Part shown: positions 27,300 to 37,776 of the stretch, one piece after another
How positions within the stretch are numbered: position 1 is the stretch's first letter
How the letters are laid out: the number at the start of each line of letters is the position of its first letter
Assembly (NCBI GenBank): GCA_025350965.1
Contig: JANXWV010000025.1
Coordinates: 1-64,000, forward strand
Source of the DNA: Rhizobacter sp.
Lineage (GTDB): Bacteria; Pseudomonadota; Gammaproteobacteria; Burkholderiales; Burkholderiaceae_C
DNA length: 64,000 bases
Reading direction: 5' to 3'
Notes under the pieces: model-generated
Told to the model about the DNA's origin: nothing
What the model saw: only the letters and a program-made list of their open reading frames with translations
Database searches by the model: none
Translations under genes and position numbers: made by a program

Positions 27300-29741
27300 T
27301 TACTGCACCGACACCTCGACGCGGCGGGCTTCGGCGTTGCCCCCCGAGCCGGTCAGCACTTCGGGCTTGCGCAGTTCGATCTTGTCTTCAGCGACGCCGG
27401 CAGCCTTCAGCGCAACGCTGACGGCCGTTGCGCGCTCTTTGGCGAGCGCTTCGTTGACGGCAGCGTCGCCGGTGGCGTCCGTAAAGCCACTGACCACGGC
27501 CTTCTTGCCCGCTGCAACGCCCTTGGCTACGTCGGCCAGCGCATCGTTGGCGCCGCCGGCGAGCTCGGCCCTGCCGCTGGCGAAATAGAACTTCACCACG
27601 CCACCTTCGACCTTGAACGATGCGCCTTCGGCCAAGGTGGCCTTCGCCGCCACGGCGGCCGGCGCTACGGTGCTGGCGGCAGACGCAGCGTGTGTCGGGC
27701 CTGCGCTCGGGAGCAGCGGCACGATCAGCAAGGCCACGATGTTGATGATCTTGATCAACGGGTTGACGGCCGGGCCCGCAGTGTCTTTGTACGGGTCACC
27801 GACGGTGTCGCCAGTCACTGCAGCTTTGTGTGCTTCGCTGCCCTTGCCGCCGTGGTGGCCATCTTCGATGTACTTCTTGGCGTTGTCCCACGCACCGCCG
27901 CCGGTGCACATGCTGATGGCCACGAACAGGCCGGTCACGATGGTGCCCATCAGCAAGCCGCCGAGCGCCGCTGGCCCGAGCAACAGGCCGACGATGATCG
28001 GCACGATCACCGGCAGCAGGCTGGGCACCACCATTTCCTTGATGGCAGCAGTGGTCAGCATGTCAACGGCTGCGCTGTAGTCGGGCTTGCGTTTGCCGGC
28101 CATGATGGCGCCGTCTGCGAACTGGCGCCGCACCTCGACCACCACGCTGCCTGCAGCGCGGCCCACCGCCTCCATCGCCATCGCGCCGAAGAGGTAGGGG
28201 ATCAGGCCGCCGATGAACAGGCCGACGATGACTTTCGGGTCCGAGAGGTCGAAACTCACGCTCATGCCGCGCGCTTCGAGCGAGTGTGTGTAGTCAGCGA
28301 ACAGCACCAGTGCCGCGAGGCCGGCTGAGCCGATGGCATAACCCTTGGTGACGGCCTTCGTCGTGTTTCCCACCGCATCGAGCGGGTCGGTCACGTCACG
28401 CACGCTCTTGGGCAACTCGGCCATCTCGGCAATGCCGCCAGCGTTGTCGGTGATAGGGCCGTAGGCGTCGAGCGCCACCACGATACCGGCCATGCTCAGC
28501 ATCGAGGTTGCAGCAATGGCGATGCCGTACAGCCCCGCCATGCTGTAGGAAGCCAGGATTGCGGCGCACACGAAGATCACCGGCCACGCGGTCGAGCGCA
28601 TCGACACACCCAGACCTGCAATGATGTTGGTGCCGTGCCCGGTGGTCGATGCCTGCGCGATGTGCTGCACCGGCTTGTACTGTGTGCCGGTGTAGAACTC
28701 GGTGATCCAGACCAGCGCAGCTGTCAGCACCAGGCCAACCGCACAGGTGCCGAACAACTTCATGTGCGTGCCGGCACCGAGCGCATCGGCGGGCATGAAC
28801 AGGGTGGTGACGAAGTAAAACGCGATCAACGACAACACGCCCGCCACGGCCAGGCCCTTGTACAGCGCCGGCATCACGTTCTTCATGCCCGGCGAGGCCT
28901 TGACGAACGAGCAGCCGATGATGGACGCGATGATCGACACCGCACCCAGCAGCAGCGGGTAGACGACGGCGGCGGTCGGTGCTGCCGTGACCACGAGTGC
29001 GCCCAGCGCCATGGTCGCGATCAGCGTCACCGCATAGGTCTCGAACAGGTCGGCGGCCATGCCGGCACAGTCGCCGACGTTGTCGCCGACGTTGTCGGCG
29101 ATCACCGCCGGGTTGCGCGGGTCGTCTTCCGGGATGCCGGCTTCGACCTTGCCCACGAGGTCGGCGCCGACGTCAGCACCCTTTGTGAAGATGCCCCCAC
29201 CGAGCCGCGCGAAGATTGAGATCAGCGACGAGCCGAATGCGAAGCCGAGCAACGGCTTCAGCGTGGCCGGGTCGACCTTCGTGCCGCCGCTGAGGAAGTA
29301 GAAGAACAAGGTGACACCGAGCAGGCCCAGGCCCACCACCAGCATGCCAGTGATGGCGCCGCCCTTGAACGCCACGTTCAGCGCCGGACCGATGCCTTGC
29401 GTGGCAGCCTGTGCGGTGCGCACGTTGGCCTTCACCGAGACATTCATGCCGATGAAGCCGCAGGCTCCCGACAGGAATGCACCCAGCACGAAGCCGATGG
29501 CCGAGGTGGTGTCGAGGAAGATGGCGATCAGAACCGCCAACACCACGCCGACGATCGCGATGGTCTTGTATTGGCGCGCAAGGTATGCGGCGGCGCCTTG
29601 CTGAATCGCAGCGGCGATCTCCTGCATGCGTGCATTGCCGGCACTCTGGCTAAGAATCCAGCTTCGTTGTGCAAAGCCGTAGATGACTGCGGCCAAGCCG
29701 CAGGCCAGCGCAAAGTAGAGCGCCATGGTGGTGCTGATCAA
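27300..29741 (-). CDS. hppA: Membrane proton-pumping pyrophosphatase with C-terminal OmpA-like domain
   Basis: An 813-residue integral pyrophosphatase that couples PPi hydrolysis to cation export. The substrate motif [20 protein letters not shown] and [19 protein letters not shown] are intact. Lys in [10 protein letters not shown] is the marker of K+-independent H+ pumps. About 16 membrane segments end near residue 670. A linker and an OmpA-like domain follow (about 700-813), with [28 protein letters not shown] and the end RRVEVSV. TTG 29741 is chosen because AGGAGG lies eight bases upstream; ATG 29726 would be 23 nt from it. It is divergent from soluble ppa. Confidence 0.93.
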   Translation of the reverse strand: MISTTMALYFALACGLAAVIYGFAQRSWILSQSAGNARMQEIAAAIQQGAAAYLARQYKTIAIVGVVLAVLIAIFLDTTSAIGFVLGAFLSGACGFIGMNVSVKANVRTAQAATQGIGPALNVAFKGGAITGMLVVGLGLLGVTLFFYFLSGGTKVDPATLKPLLGFAFGSSLISIFARLGGGIFTKGADVGADLVGKVEAGIPEDDPRNPAVIADNVGDNVGDCAGMAADLFETYAVTLIATMALGALVVTAAPTAAVVYPLLLGAVSIIASIIGCSFVKASPGMKNVMPALYKGLAVAGVLSLIAFYFVTTLFMPADALGAGTHMKLFGTCAVGLVLTAALVWITEFYTGTQYKPVQHIAQASTTGHGTNIIAGLGVSMRSTAWPVIFVCAAILASYSMAGLYGIAIAATSMLSMAGIVVALDAYGPITDNAGGIAEMAELPKSVRDVTDPLDAVGNTTKAVTKGYAIGSAGLAALVLFADYTHSLEARGMSVSFDLSDPKVIVGLFIGGLIPYLFGAMAMEAVGRAAGSVVVEVRRQFADGAIMAGKRKPDYSAAVDMLTTAAIKEMVVPSLLPVIVPIIVGLLLGPAALGGLLMGTIVTGLFVAISMCTGGGAWDNAKKYIEDGHHGGKGSEAHKAAVTGDTVGDPYKDTAGPAVNPLIKIINIVALLIVPLLPSAGPTHAASAASTVAPAAVAAKATLAEGASFKVEGGVVKFYFASGRAELAGGANDALADVAKGVAAGKKAVVSGFTDATGDAAVNEALAKERATAVSVALKAAGVAEDKIELRKPEVLTGSGGNAEARRVEVSVQ

Positions 29742-29985
29742 AGGGAGTTCCTCCTCGTCGAATGCTGTTATCGATGCTGACAGGCTGGCGCCTGCGCTCG
29801 TCCCGTTGGCTTTCCAAGCCACGCGGGATGCTAAGGGAACAGGTGTGACAAGGCAACGCTGAAGGCATGGTGTTTTCCAGCGGAAAAAGCGGTCGACAGG
29901 GCGCAGCGGTGCGGCTTCACTGCGTCAGGTGGGCGTCAAGGCCTGCAGCATAAAATGGAGTTTTGAAAGCGTATCGAACAACACC

Positions 29986-30516
29986 ATGAGCCTGCAAAAA
30001 GTCACCCCTGGCACGAAGGCGCCCGATGAGTTCAACGTGATCATCGAGATCCCGATGAACGCCGACCCGATCAAGTACGAGGTCGACAAGGCCAGCGGCG
30101 CGTTGTTCGTGGACCGTTTCATGACCACGGCCATGCACTACCCGTGCAACTATGGCTACATCCCGCAAACGCTGTCGGACGACGGCGACCCGGTCGATGT
30201 TCTGGTGATCACGCCGTTCGCGCTGTCGCCGGGCGTCGTCGTGACCTGTCGCGCGGTGGGCGTGCTGCAGATGGAAGACGAAGCCGGTGGCGACAGCAAG
30301 GTGCTGGCGGTGCCGATCGACAAGATCCTGCCGATCTACACCCATTGGCAGAAGCCCGAAGACATCAACCAGATGCGCTTGAAGGCGATCCAGCACTTCT
30401 TCGAGCACTACAAAGATCTCGAGGCCGGCAAGTGGGTCAAGATCAAAGGTTGGGAAGGGCCTGAAGAAGCCAAGGAAGAGATCCGCCAGGGCATTGCGGC
30501 CTACCGTCCGGCCTGA
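29986..30516 (+). CDS. ppa: Inorganic pyrophosphatase (soluble)
   Basis: A 176-residue family I pyrophosphatase that hydrolyses PPi to phosphate in the cytoplasm. Family features: [15 protein letters not shown] near residue 20, the active-site DGDPVDVLV near 65, [12 protein letters not shown] and [15 protein letters not shown] near 140. The ATG at 29986 (MSLQKV) is preferred over an upstream GTG-type extension. It is divergent from hppA, with 244 nt between the start codons; the pair puts both PPi-consuming enzymes side by side. Confidence 0.96.
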   Translation: MSLQKVTPGTKAPDEFNVIIEIPMNADPIKYEVDKASGALFVDRFMTTAMHYPCNYGYIPQTLSDDGDPVDVLVITPFALSPGVVVTCRAVGVLQMEDEAGGDSKVLAVPIDKILPIYTHWQKPEDINQMRLKAIQHFFEHYKDLEAGKWVKIKGWEGPEEAKEEIRQGIAAYRPA

Positions 30517-30643
30517 GCATTGCTCGGGCGTGGCTGCCGCGCGGCGGCCACATGGCACCGCATGCGAGGGCATGCCACCGCAGGCCGGCAGGGCATACGA
30601 GCGCGCCTACACTTCGCGCTTCCCACTCTGCCCGGCTTGCCCC

Positions 30644-33370
30644 ATGCTGAAGATTTTCCGCGCCCTCGCACTGCCTTTGTCGCTGGTCGCGAGCGTGGCG
30701 AGTGCGCCAGCGCACGCACAGCCCTTGCCTGCGGGCATCTCGGCAGTGAGGTCGGTCGAAGGCATCGATGAGTACCGGCTGGCCAATGGCCTGCAAGTGC
30801 TGCTGATCCCGGACGATTCGAAGCCAACGACCACTGTCACCATCACGTACAAGGTCGGTTCGCGCCACGAGAACTACGGCGAAACTGGCATGGCGCACCT
30901 GCTGGAGCACATGCTCTTCAAAGGCACGCCAAAGACACCGGAGCCGAAGGCCGATCTCGCGTCGCGCGGCCTGGCCTTCAACGGCACGACCTCGAACGAC
31001 CGCACCAACTACTTCGCGAGCTTCGCGGCGAATGATGCGAACCTGCAGTGGTACATCGGTTGGCTGGCCGACTCGATGGTGAACAGCTTCGTCGCGCGAA
31101 AGGACCTCGACACCGAGATGACGGTCGTGCGCAACGAAATGGAGCGCGGTGAGAACAGCCCGAGCCGCATCCTCTCGCAGCGCATCTTTGCGGCCATGTT
31201 CGATTGGCACAACTACGGGCACAGCACGATTGGTGCGCGCTCCGACGTCGAGAACGTCGACATCCCCCGCCTCCAGGCTTTCTACCGAACCTACTACCAA
31301 CCCGACAACGCCACACTGACCGTCTCGGGAAAGTTCGAGCCTGGCGCTGTCCTGAAGTGGACAAGCGAATCATTCGGCAAGCTTTCGAAGCCCGCGCGTG
31401 CACTGTCAACGCTCTACACGCTGGACCCGACCCAGGACGGCGAGCGAAGCGTCACGCTGCGCCGCATCGGTGGCGCGCCGTTGGTCTATGCGGCCTATCA
31501 CGTGCCCGCCGCAGCCACGCCCGATTTCGCCGCGCTGGAGTTGCTTGAACTGATCCTCGGTGATGTGCCGGCAGGCCGACTGCACAAGCGTTTGACGCAG
31601 GCCCAACTCGTGTCCGGCGCATTCGCGGGCGCGTGGGAACTGGCCGACCCAGGCGTATTCATTGCCGGCGCCCAACTCGCGCCCGGGCAGGACGTCGACA
31701 AGGCGCGCGCCGAACTTTTGGCAACGCTCGAGTCGATCGGCCGCGAGCCCATCACTGCCGATGAACTGGCGCGTGCCCGCCTGCAATGGCTCAACGCGTG
31801 GGACAAGGCCTTCACCAACCCGGAATCGGTCGGAGTGGCACTTTCGGGCTACATCGGTCGCGGCGACTGGCGGCTCCTGTTCCTGTCGCGCGACTGGGTG
31901 CGGACCGTTGAACTTGCCGATGTGCAACGTGTCGCCGAGCAATACCTGCTGCCGGCCAATCGCACGCTCGGCACCTACCTGCCCACCGACAAGCCGGTGC
32001 GTGCGCCGGCTCCCGCGCGGGCCGATCTGGCCCAGGCACTGCAAGGCTTCAAGCCGCAGGCGGCTGCCGCGAAGGTCGAGTCGTTCGAGGCCACGCCCGC
32101 CAACATCGATGCGCGCACGCAGCTCGTCAGCTTGGGCGGTGTGAAGGCGGCGCTGCTGCCCAAGGGCACGCGTGGCGGTGCAGTGCAAGCGGTTCTCACC
32201 CTGCGCTTCGGCGATGAAGCCAGCCTGGTTGGTCAAGGCGATGTGGCGGCAGCCGTTGCGCAGATGCTCACTAAGGGCAGCAAGACACTCAGCCGCGAAC
32301 AAGTGCAAGACCGCCTCGACGAACTGAAGACCGATCTCAGCGTCAGCAGTTCGGTGGGTGCGGTGACCCTGGCCATGAGTTCGCGCCGTGACACTTTGCC
32401 GGCCGCCATCGCCCTCCTGGGTGACCTGCTGCGAAACCCGGTCTTCCCACCTGCCGCGCTGGACGAGTACAAGCGGCAATTGCTGACCAGCATCGAGCAG
32501 CAGCGCAAGGAGCCGGGTGCCGTCGTGGGCAACGCGCTGGCCCGCCTGGGCAACCCCTACCCGCGCGGCGATGTGCGCTATGTGCGCACCTTCGACGAGC
32601 GCACTGACGACGCCACGCGCCTGAACATCGACGCTGTGCGCGCCTTGCACGGCCGCTTCTATGGGGCATCGCAAATCGAGTTCGCTGCCGTGGGCGACCT
32701 CGACTCGGCGGCAGTGAAGACCGCGCTGCAAGCCGCACTGGGCGACTGGAATGCGGGCCTGCCTTTCAAGCGCGTCCCACAGCCGCTGGTTGCCGTGGCG
32801 CCGCAAACGTTGATGCTCGCCACGCCCGACCAGCAGAACGCGACGATGTTGGTCCGCCTTGCCGTGCCGATGGCCGAACTCGACCCGGATTACGCCGCAT
32901 TGACGATGGCCAACTACCTGCTCGGCGCGGGAAGCAGCTCGCGCCTGTGGAAGCGCGTGCGCGACGCTGACGGCCTGTCTTACGATGTGCGCAGTTCCAT
33001 CGAGTGGAACAGCCTCGACGCCAACTCGCTCTGGCAAGGCAGCGCCATCTTCGCGCCGCAGAACCGGGCGCGCGTCGATGCTGCGTTTCGCGAGGAGGTA
33101 GCGCGGGCACGCGCCGACGGGTTCACATCGAAGGAACTGGCCGAAGGGCAGGCCAGCCTGTTGAACTTCAGGAAGTTGGGGCGCGCCCAGGATGCTGGTG
33201 TGGCCAATGCGTGGACGACCAACCTCTACCTGGGACGGACCTTTGCGGTGTCGGCCAAGGTCGACGCTGAACTGGCTGCGCTCACGCTCGACCAGGTCAA
33301 TGCAGCGCTGCGGAAGTACGTCATACCCGACTCTTTCGTGTGGGGTTTCGCTGGCGACTTCAAGCCGTGA
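30644..33370 (+). CDS. M16-family zinc peptidase, two-domain
   Basis: A 908-residue protein with a signal peptide (about residues 1-26, ending PAHA) and two tandem M16 halves. The zinc motif HLLEH is in MAHLLEHMLFKGT near residue 80. A downstream Glu in RNEMERGENSPS near 155 is the third ligand candidate. The second half (from about 480) lacks HxxEH and is probably the structural partner domain. It is most likely a periplasmic pitrilysin-type protease; the substrate is unknown. It converges on a minus-strand gene with a 27-nt gap. Confidence 0.93.
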   Translation: MLKIFRALALPLSLVASVASAPAHAQPLPAGISAVRSVEGIDEYRLANGLQVLLIPDDSKPTTTVTITYKVGSRHENYGETGMAHLLEHMLFKGTPKTPEPKADLASRGLAFNGTTSNDRTNYFASFAANDANLQWYIGWLADSMVNSFVARKDLDTEMTVVRNEMERGENSPSRILSQRIFAAMFDWHNYGHSTIGARSDVENVDIPRLQAFYRTYYQPDNATLTVSGKFEPGAVLKWTSESFGKLSKPARALSTLYTLDPTQDGERSVTLRRIGGAPLVYAAYHVPAAATPDFAALELLELILGDVPAGRLHKRLTQAQLVSGAFAGAWELADPGVFIAGAQLAPGQDVDKARAELLATLESIGREPITADELARARLQWLNAWDKAFTNPESVGVALSGYIGRGDWRLLFLSRDWVRTVELADVQRVAEQYLLPANRTLGTYLPTDKPVRAPAPARADLAQALQGFKPQAAAAKVESFEATPANIDARTQLVSLGGVKAALLPKGTRGGAVQAVLTLRFGDEASLVGQGDVAAAVAQMLTKGSKTLSREQVQDRLDELKTDLSVSSSVGAVTLAMSSRRDTLPAAIALLGDLLRNPVFPPAALDEYKRQLLTSIEQQRKEPGAVVGNALARLGNPYPRGDVRYVRTFDERTDDATRLNIDAVRALHGRFYGASQIEFAAVGDLDSAAVKTALQAALGDWNAGLPFKRVPQPLVAVAPQTLMLATPDQQNATMLVRLAVPMAELDPDYAALTMANYLLGAGSSSRLWKRVRDADGLSYDVRSSIEWNSLDANSLWQGSAIFAPQNRARVDAAFREEVARARADGFTSKELAEGQASLLNFRKLGRAQDAGVANAWTTNLYLGRTFAVSAKVDAELAALTLDQVNAALRKYVIPDSFVWGFAGDFKP

Positions 33371-33397
33371 ATGGGCTGGGTTGCGGACCTTGACGCG

Positions 33398-34612
33398 CTA
33401 CGCCGCGTCGAGCGGCGGCAGGGCGTTGGCCTTGAACGGCCGGCGCTCGTTCAGGTCGTTGATGTAGTTTGCGACACCCGCGCCTTCGCGGTCCAGAAAG
33501 TCGGCCACGGCCTGCGCGAACTGCGGGTGCGCAAGCCAGTGTGCCGACCAGGTCTGCACCGGCAGCAGGCCCCGCGCCATCTTGTGCTCACCTTGCGCAC
33601 CGCCTTCGAAACGCGTGTAGCCGTGCTCGATGCACCAAGCCAGTGGCTGGTAATAGCAGGCCTCGAAGTGCAGGCAGGGCACGTGTTCGACGGCACCCCA
33701 GTAGCGGCCGAACGCGACGCGGCTTGATGGGTCGATGCAGATCAGCGACGCGGCGACGCGCTGGCCGCCACGGCTGGCGATGAAGAGCAGCCAGTTGTCC
33801 GGCAAGGTGTCGCCCATGCGAGCAAAGAAGTCGCGCGTGAGGTAGGGCGTCGAGTGGTGTTCGCGGTAGGTCTGGCAATAGCAGCGGTAGAAGAAGTCCC
33901 AGTCGTGGGTGGTGATCGACGCGCCTTGCAGCGTACTGAACGTGACGGCAGCGTCGACTACTTTGCGCCGTTCCTGCTGGATCTTCTTGCGCTTCTCGCG
34001 CTGCAGGCTGGCCAGGAAGTCGGCGAAGTCTGCGTAAGGGGTCGGCTCGCGGTTCGTCCAGTGGAACTGCACGGTGCTGCGCATCATCCAGCCCTCGGCG
34101 CGTGTGGCGTCGGCGTCGGCATCGTTCAGGAACAGCAGATGCGCGGACGACAGCTTGGCCTCGCGTGCGAACTGCTGCATCGCACGCAGGAGCAGGCGCC
34201 GCCCGACAATGTCTCGCGCCAGCAAGCGCGGGCCTGGCACGGGCGTGAAGGGTACGGCGTCGAGCAGCTTCGGGTAGTACGCGAGGCCATGGCGCTGGTA
34301 GGCGTCGGCCCAGGCCCAGTCGAAGACGTACTCGCCGTAGGAGTGGTCCTTCAGGTAGAGCGGGCAGGCCGCGATCAGCTCGTCGCCTTGAAGTACCGCG
34401 ATGAACTGGGCGGCCCAGCCTGCTGTGGGCACCGCGCTGCCGGATGAGTGCAGCGCCGCAAGGTAGGCGTGGTGCATGAACGGGTTCGCATCGGCCTGGC
34501 CTGCCAGCAGACGATCCCACTGTTGTGGATCGAGCTGAGTCGGGTCATCGAAGACCCGAATGACATAATCGGCAGAGGCCAAATCCAGGGCTGTGTTCGC
34601 GTCGTTCCGCAT
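33398..34612 (-). CDS. COG3146-type GNAT/FemAB-like acyltransferase
   Basis: A 404-residue protein of the DUF482/COG3146 group (predicted N-acyltransferases). Characteristic segments are NPFMHHAYLAALHSSGSA near residue 45, FDWAWADAYQRHGLAYYPKLL near 105, LQREKRKKIQQERRKV near 215 and a GNAT-like C-terminal part with FEGGAQGEHKMARG near 345. The acceptor is unknown. ATG 34612 is used; a GTG at 34624 is an alternative. It is divergent from nadE (42 nt between starts). Confidence 0.88.
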   Translation of the reverse strand: MRNDANTALDLASADYVIRVFDDPTQLDPQQWDRLLAGQADANPFMHHAYLAALHSSGSAVPTAGWAAQFIAVLQGDELIAACPLYLKDHSYGEYVFDWAWADAYQRHGLAYYPKLLDAVPFTPVPGPRLLARDIVGRRLLLRAMQQFAREAKLSSAHLLFLNDADADATRAEGWMMRSTVQFHWTNREPTPYADFADFLASLQREKRKKIQQERRKVVDAAVTFSTLQGASITTHDWDFFYRCYCQTYREHHSTPYLTRDFFARMGDTLPDNWLLFIASRGGQRVAASLICIDPSSRVAFGRYWGAVEHVPCLHFEACYYQPLAWCIEHGYTRFEGGAQGEHKMARGLLPVQTWSAHWLAHPQFAQAVADFLDREGAGVANYINDLNERRPFKANALPPLDAA

Positions 34613-34654
34613 GGCTTGTAGCACCTCTTTTCACATCAATTTCCGCACCGATCC

Positions 34655-36343
34655 GTGGCCTCAATCGATCAACCTGTGGTGACCGTGGCGCTAGCGCAGA
34701 TCAATGCCACGGTGGGCGACTTGCCCGGCAACGTTCGCAAGATCACCATCGCAGCACGGCAGGCGTTTGCCCAAGGCGCGCGTCTCGTGCTCACCCCTGA
34801 ACTCGGCCTGTGCGGCTACCCGCCCGAAGACCTTTTGCTGCGCCCCGCATTCATGGAGGCCTGTGCGCAAGCTTTGCTGGACTGTGCTCGGCAACTGGCC
34901 GATTGCGAAGGTCTCGCCGTGGTGGTCGGTCATCCGCATCAGTTCGGCGGCCAGGGGGATGTTAGGTCGAACTCGGTTTCGGTGCCGCTGCGCTTCAATG
35001 CGGCCTCCGTATTGACCGGCGGGCGCGTGACCGCGACCTATTGCAAGCGCGAACTGCCCAACTACCAAGTGTTCGACGAGCGGCGTTACTTCGCCTCGGG
35101 GCGCGATGCAGGCCAGCCGCCGGTGGTGTTCGAAGTGCAAGGCCTGCGCTTCGGCCTCAACATCTGCGAAGACGCATGGTTCGACGAACCCGGTCTGGCG
35201 GCCAAGGGCGCCGGCGCACAGGTTCTCTGTGTGCTCAACGCGTCACCGTTTCACCTGGGCAAGCTGGCCGAGCGCGAAGCGCGCATGGCTGCGCGCGCGC
35301 GCTCGTTGCAGATGCCACTGCTCTATGCGCACCTGACCGGCGGGCAGGACGAAGTGGTGTTCGACGGCGCATCGTTCGCACTCGACGCGACCGGTACGGT
35401 CACGGCGCGCGCGCCGATGTTCGACGAGGCGTTGACACTCGTGCAGTTCAACGGCGAGGCGCCACGAGGCCCGGTGGCCCCGATGCCGTCCTTCGAGGCG
35501 CAGGCCTGGGCCGCGTTGGTGGTCGGCGTGCGTGACTACATCGGCAAGAACGGCTTTCCGAGCATCATCATCGGGCTCAGCGGGGGTATTGATTCAGCGC
35601 TGGTGCTTGCGATCGCGGTCGACGCACTCGGCGCCGACCGCGTGCGAACGGTGATGATGCCGTCGCCCTACACCGCCGACATTTCCTGGATCGACGCGCG
35701 TGACATGGCGAAGCGTCTGGGCGTGCGCTATGACGAGATCTCCATCGTGCCGATGTTCGAGGCGTTCCTGCAAAGCCTGGCCAGCGAGTTCGCAGGACTG
35801 AAGGAAGACGCAACCGAAGAGAACATCCAGGCGCGCATTCGCGGCACCTTGCTGATGGCCTTGTCGAACAAGTTCGGCTCGATCGTGCTGACCACCGGCA
35901 ACAAGAGCGAAATGGCGACCGGCTACTGCACGCTGTATGGCGACATGGCGGGTGGCTTCGCCGTGATCAAAGACGTGGCCAAGACGCTGGTCTACCGGCT
36001 GGCCGACTGGCGCAACGCGCAATGCACACCGGGCTTAGAAGTGATCCCGCAGCGCATCATCACGCGGCCGCCATCGGCCGAGTTGCGGTCCGACCAGACC
36101 GACCAGGACAGCTTGCCGCCGTACGAAGTGCTGGACGCGATCCTGGCGCGCTACATGGAGGGCGACCAAGGCATCGAGGCGATCATTGCCGAAGGTTTCG
36201 ACCGCGCTGATGTCGAGCGTGTGACGCGCCTGATCAAGGTCAACGAATACAAGCGCCGCCAGTCGCCGGTGGGCATTCGAATTACCCATCGCGCGTTCGG
36301 GCGTGACTGGCGCTACCCCATCACCTCGAAGTTCCGCGCGTAA
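34655..36343 (+). CDS. nadE: Glutamine-hydrolysing NAD+ synthetase
   Basis: A 562-residue two-domain enzyme making NAD+ from nicotinate adenine dinucleotide, ATP and glutamine. The N-terminal nitrilase-like glutaminase has the Glu/Lys/Cys triad in PELGLCGYPPEDLL (near 47), YCKRELPNY (near 130) and LNICEDAWF (near 170). The C-terminal synthetase has the PP-loop GLSGGIDSAL near 305. The start is GTG at 34655. The PII gene follows after 33 nt, an arrangement known from Burkholderiales that links NAD synthesis with nitrogen status. Confidence 0.96.
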   Translation: MASIDQPVVTVALAQINATVGDLPGNVRKITIAARQAFAQGARLVLTPELGLCGYPPEDLLLRPAFMEACAQALLDCARQLADCEGLAVVVGHPHQFGGQGDVRSNSVSVPLRFNAASVLTGGRVTATYCKRELPNYQVFDERRYFASGRDAGQPPVVFEVQGLRFGLNICEDAWFDEPGLAAKGAGAQVLCVLNASPFHLGKLAEREARMAARARSLQMPLLYAHLTGGQDEVVFDGASFALDATGTVTARAPMFDEALTLVQFNGEAPRGPVAPMPSFEAQAWAALVVGVRDYIGKNGFPSIIIGLSGGIDSALVLAIAVDALGADRVRTVMMPSPYTADISWIDARDMAKRLGVRYDEISIVPMFEAFLQSLASEFAGLKEDATEENIQARIRGTLLMALSNKFGSIVLTTGNKSEMATGYCTLYGDMAGGFAVIKDVAKTLVYRLADWRNAQCTPGLEVIPQRIITRPPSAELRSDQTDQDSLPPYEVLDAILARYMEGDQGIEAIIAEGFDRADVERVTRLIKVNEYKRRQSPVGIRITHRAFGRDWRYPITSKFRA

Positions 36344-36715
<372 letters not shown>

Positions 36716-36735
36716 GTCGCCGCTTGCCTGAATTC

Positions 36736-36766
36736 GAAGCCCGCCTCGAGCGGGCTTCTTGCTTTT
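36736..36766. terminator. Terminator after glnB, convergent with LOG gene
   Basis: A 9-bp stem GAAGCCCGC (36736-36744) / GCGGGCTTC (36750-36758), loop ctcga, is followed by ttgctttt. It lies between the glnB stop and the stop of the minus-strand gene. Confidence 0.9.
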
Positions 36767-36776
36767 GCGCGGCGGC

Positions 36777-37361
36777 TCAGATGCGTCGGTAGTCGTTGGG
36801 TTTGGTCGCCCGTGGTGCCATCTCGGCGATACGCGCGAGCAAGACCTGCGGGTCGTCCGAGACCTGAAGAAGATCGATCTGCGCAGCGGACATGAAGCCC
36901 TGTTCGCGGCTGCTGTTCAGGAACGCCAGCAGCGCGTCGTAGTAGCTGGCCACGTTGAGAAGGCCGAGCGGCTTGTCGTGGTAGCCGAGTTGCCGCCATG
37001 ACCAGATTTCGAACAACTCCTCGAAGGTGCCGATGCCCCCCGGCAACGCCAGGAATGCATCGCTGCGCTCAGCCATGAGCATTTTGCGTTGATGCATGGT
37101 CTCGACCACGTGCAGTTCGCTCAAGCCCCGGTGCCCGAGTTCGCGGCCCATCAGCGACTCCGGAATCACGCCGACAACGGTTGCTCCGGCTGCAAGCGCG
37201 GCGTCGGCCACGATGCCCATCAAGCCTGCGCGCCCGCCGCCATAGACAAGTTGCCAGCCCTGTTGCCCGACGAAGGTGCCGACGTGGTGGGCAGCGTCTG
37301 CATATGCGGCCAGTTCGCCCGGGCGCGAACCGCAATAGACACAGACTGAAAAGCTTGCCAT
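36777..37361 (-). CDS. LOG-family (TIGR00730) nucleotide phosphoribohydrolase-like protein
   Basis: A 194-residue protein of the LOG family, often annotated as cytokinin riboside 5'-monophosphate phosphoribohydrolase or 'lysine decarboxylase'. It shows VCVYCGSRPG near residue 6, LVYGGGRAGLMG near 38 and the signature LPGGIGTFEE near 107. The bacterial role is probably nucleotide monophosphate hydrolysis. ATG 37361 begins right at the family N-terminus. dgkA lies 11 nt upstream on the same strand. Confidence 0.93.
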   Translation of the reverse strand: MASFSVCVYCGSRPGELAAYADAAHHVGTFVGQQGWQLVYGGGRAGLMGIVADAALAAGATVVGVIPESLMGRELGHRGLSELHVVETMHQRKMLMAERSDAFLALPGGIGTFEELFEIWSWRQLGYHDKPLGLLNVASYYDALLAFLNSSREQGFMSAAQIDLLQVSDDPQVLLARIAEMAPRATKPNDYRRI

Positions 37362-37372
37362 CTGTAAACCTT

Positions 37373-37753
37373 TCAAACGAGCCAACGCTGCCAGAGCGCC
37401 GCAGCCCAGACGCCGGCGCAAAGCAGCAATGCCAGCAACACCGCCGCGCTGCCGATGTCCTTGGCGCGCTTCGACAGGTCGTGTACCTCGAACGAAATTC
37501 GGTCGATGGCCGCCTCGACGGCTGTGTTCAGCAGTTCAACGATCAACACGAGCAACACCGAGCCGCCCAGCAATGCGGTCTCGACCCAGGTGCGGCCAAC
37601 CCAAAGCGAGAATGGCAGCATGACGACCGCGAGCCAGAACTCCTGCCGGAACGCGCTCTCGTGCCGATATGCGGCGCGAAGGCCTTGCATCGAGTAGCCG
37701 GTCGCGCGCACCACGCGGTCGACGCCGGTGCGGCCTTTGTGGGGGTTCGTCAT
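37373..37753 (-). CDS. dgkA: Diacylglycerol kinase
   Basis: A 126-residue small membrane kinase phosphorylating diacylglycerol to phosphatidate. DgkA features: AYRHESAFRQE near residue 30, three hydrophobic helices, and the active-site region VELLNTAVEAAIDRIS...DLSKRAKDIGSAAV near 75-105. The start is uncertain: a TTG at 37780 would overlap the RDD stop (TTGA), while ATG 37753 (MTNPHKG) is the first ATG. It recycles diacylglycerol from phospholipid-dependent envelope reactions. Confidence 0.93.
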   Translation of the reverse strand: MTNPHKGRTGVDRVVRATGYSMQGLRAAYRHESAFRQEFWLAVVMLPFSLWVGRTWVETALLGGSVLLVLIVELLNTAVEAAIDRISFEVHDLSKRAKDIGSAAVLLALLLCAGVWAAALWQRWLV

Positions 37754-37776
37754 GCGCGCCGATTTTGCCCGCAGAC

